NCBI GenBank assembly: GCA_002344055.1
Contig: DDTH01000013.1
Span: forward strand, 17,986-42,883
Reading direction: 5' to 3'
Source of the DNA: Sphingomonadales bacterium UBA2369
Lineage (GTDB): Bacteria; Pseudomonadota; Alphaproteobacteria; Sphingomonadales; Sphingomonadaceae
Length of the DNA: 24,898 nt
Shown here: positions 23,484 to 24,898 of the stretch, piece by piece
How the letters are laid out: every line of letters begins with the position of its first letter
How positions within the stretch are numbered: the first letter of the stretch is position 1
The notes under the pieces: generated by a model
The model's input: the letters and a program-made list of their open reading frames with translations, nothing else
The model's database searches: none
Told to the model about the DNA's origin: nothing
Program-made: the position numbers and the translations under genes

Positions 23484-24898
23484 ATGGCCGCGCCGCTCTT
23501 CATCCTGTCCTTCCGGCAGCAAAGCGAGCTCGTGAAGGCGGCGGAGGCTTCGGGCTGGGCGCCAGTGACCGTGCGCCGTGCCGATCAGGCGGAGGCGCGC
23601 TTCGTGGCCTCCGGCGCGGCGGTGGCGGTGGTCGATGCGCGCGGCGCCGCCACGGATGGTATGGCGGCGGCCCGCGCGCTCGGCGAGACGGTCGAGGCCA
23701 ATGCCGGGGCGTTGCTCGTCCTGCTGTCGCGGAATGACGAAGCTCTGCTCGACGATTTCCATAGGCTCGGCGCCACCCATTTTCTCGTCAGCCCGTTCAG
23801 CGATGCGCAGCTGGCGCAATCGGTGCGCTTTGCCGCGCGGCATGCGGCCCGGCTGTCGGGGGAGGGCCGTGAGCCGGACGCTGTGGAGGCGACCGGCGAA
23901 AGCCGCGACGCGCTCACCGGGGCGGGGGACAGGCAAGCGTTGCTGTCATGGGCGAACGACCGGCTGACGGGTGAGCGCGCGCAGGACCGGCCGGTAGCGC
24001 TTCTGCTCGTCGCGCTGAGCCGGTTCGATGCGATCAACCTGGCATTCGGGCGGACCAATGGGGATGCGGTGCTGCATGCCGCCGCACGGCGGATCGGGCG
24101 GCAGGCGGAGGCTTTCGGCCCGGCCAGCCGGGTCGCACGCATCGCCGGAGCGGAATTCGCGGTGCTGCTCGGCGCGCCCGCGCAGGCGGCCGACGCGCGC
24201 GTGCTGGCAGGACAGGTGGTCGAGGCGCTGGCCCGGCCATTCGTGTTCGGCGACCAGGCGATCACCATAGCCAGCCGTGCCGGGATCGCGGTGTCGCGGC
24301 CGGGCGATAACTCGGCGGGGCTGCTGCGGCGAGCGAGTGCGGCTCTGGCGGAGGCAAAGACACAGGAAAGCGGCGCGATCGCGCTCGCCGACGCGCAGGC
24401 TGAAGAGGAAGCGGCGCGGGACAACCGGCTGGAGGTTGATTTGCGCCGCGCGCTCGACGCGGGGGAGATCGAATTGCTGTTCCAGCCGCAGGTGGCGATG
24501 GCGACCGGCGAGATCGTCGGGGTCGAGGCGCTCGCCCGCTGGCAGCACCCGGCCTATGGCGAACTAGGTGCGGGAACATTATTCAGCGTCGCGGAGCGAT
24601 CGGATTATCTCGTCCAGCTGTCCGAGCATGTGCAGCGCACCGCGCTGGCCCAGGCAGCCGTCTGGCCCGGCGAACTGGGGCATCTGCGGGTCGCGGTAAA
24701 CGTGACCGCGCAGGACATCGCCCAGCCGGGCTTTGCCGAAAAATTCCTGGCGATGATCGCCGGGAGCAATGTCGCGGCGGAGCGGGTAACGGTCGAGGTC
24801 ACCGAAAGCGGGCTGATCGAGGATCTGCCCACGGCTGCCTCCGTGCTCGCGGCATTGCGCGCGGGCGGGCTGAAGATCGCGATCGACGATTTCGGCAC
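23484..24898 (+). CDS. Pseudo-receiver / degenerate GGDEF / EAL protein, probable c-di-GMP phosphodiesterase (3' end outside window)
   Basis: The frame runs open to the window end (472 residues seen). Residues 1 to about 125 look like a response-regulator receiver fold (LFILSF, VAVVDARGA with Asp51, LLVLLSRND, GATHFLVSPF), but the usual acidic pair after strand 1 is missing, so phosphorylation is doubtful. Residues about 140-300 are a GGDEF domain whose signature reads RIAGAEF (221-225 AGAEF), lacking the key Gly and Asp, so cyclase activity is unlikely. The EAL domain starts about 325 with FQPQV and VEALARW (Glu348-Ala-Leu), then VNVTAQDI, VEVTESG and IAIDDFG, the metal and catalytic positions expected of an active phosphodiesterase. 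The start at 23484 is the first ATG before the receiver strand; no Shine-Dalgarno sequence is visible. It diverges from nadK. Confidence 0.88.
   Translation, partial: MAAPLFILSFRQQSELVKAAEASGWAPVTVRRADQAEARFVASGAAVAVVDARGAATDGMAAARALGETVEANAGALLVLLSRNDEALLDDFHRLGATHFLVSPFSDAQLAQSVRFAARHAARLSGEGREPDAVEATGESRDALTGAGDRQALLSWANDRLTGERAQDRPVALLLVALSRFDAINLAFGRTNGDAVLHAAARRIGRQAEAFGPASRVARIAGAEFAVLLGAPAQAADARVLAGQVVEALARPFVFGDQAITIASRAGIAVSRPGDNSAGLLRRASAALAEAKTQESGAIALADAQAEEEAARDNRLEVDLRRALDAGEIELLFQPQVAMATGEIVGVEALARWQHPAYGELGAGTLFSVAERSDYLVQLSEHVQRTALAQAAVWPGELGHLRVAVNVTAQDIAQPGFAEKFLAMIAGSNVAAERVTVEVTESGLIEDLPTAASVLAALRAGGLKIAIDDFG

Overview
The window is high-GC, densely coded DNA from an alphaproteobacterium, most likely a sphingomonad. 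Three things point there: a very long TonB-dependent receptor of the sphingomonad type, a DivL-like pseudo-histidine kinase, and the gene set ahcY / divL / tsaE / amgK / murU / addB / addA / trxA, which I recall as a conserved alphaproteobacterial neighbourhood. No phage, insertion sequence, CRISPR array or rRNA was seen. LAYOUT: 1-610 holds the 3' end of ahcY and its terminator. 611-4190 holds a TonB-dependent receptor with a candidate operator upstream and a strong terminator downstream. 4191-4766 is a gene-free stretch with several hairpins. 4767-12361 is a tight plus-strand run, divL-tsaE-amgK-murU-addB, linked by 4-base ATGA overlaps or short gaps. 12365-15161 is a mixed-strand block: an Arg/Ala-rich exported protein (-), a TauE/SafE-type transporter (-), a three-unit PilZ-like protein (+) and a small membrane protein (-). 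15284-19191 holds addA, which carries an in-frame palindromic repeat, followed by trxA. 19305-22437 holds a small exported protein, secA and a two-way terminator. 22460-23368 holds tRNA-Asn and nadK, both on minus. 23484 to the window end is a cyclic-di-GMP phosphodiesterase-type gene cut by the edge. HOW THE GENES FIT TOGETHER: AmgK and MurU form the cell-wall sugar recycling route to UDP-MurNAc. TsaE serves tRNA t6A modification. AddA and AddB are the two subunits of the double-strand-break resection helicase-nuclease. DivL acts in the CtrA cell-cycle phosphorelay. The PilZ protein and the EAL protein are a potential receiver and degrader of cyclic di-GMP. The most notable observations are the Tyr-for-His DivL, the palindromic element inside the addA reading frame, the separation of addB from addA by four unrelated genes, the triple PilZ architecture and the palindrome upstream of the receptor. 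I do not see a clearly new multi-gene system; most of the window is housekeeping.
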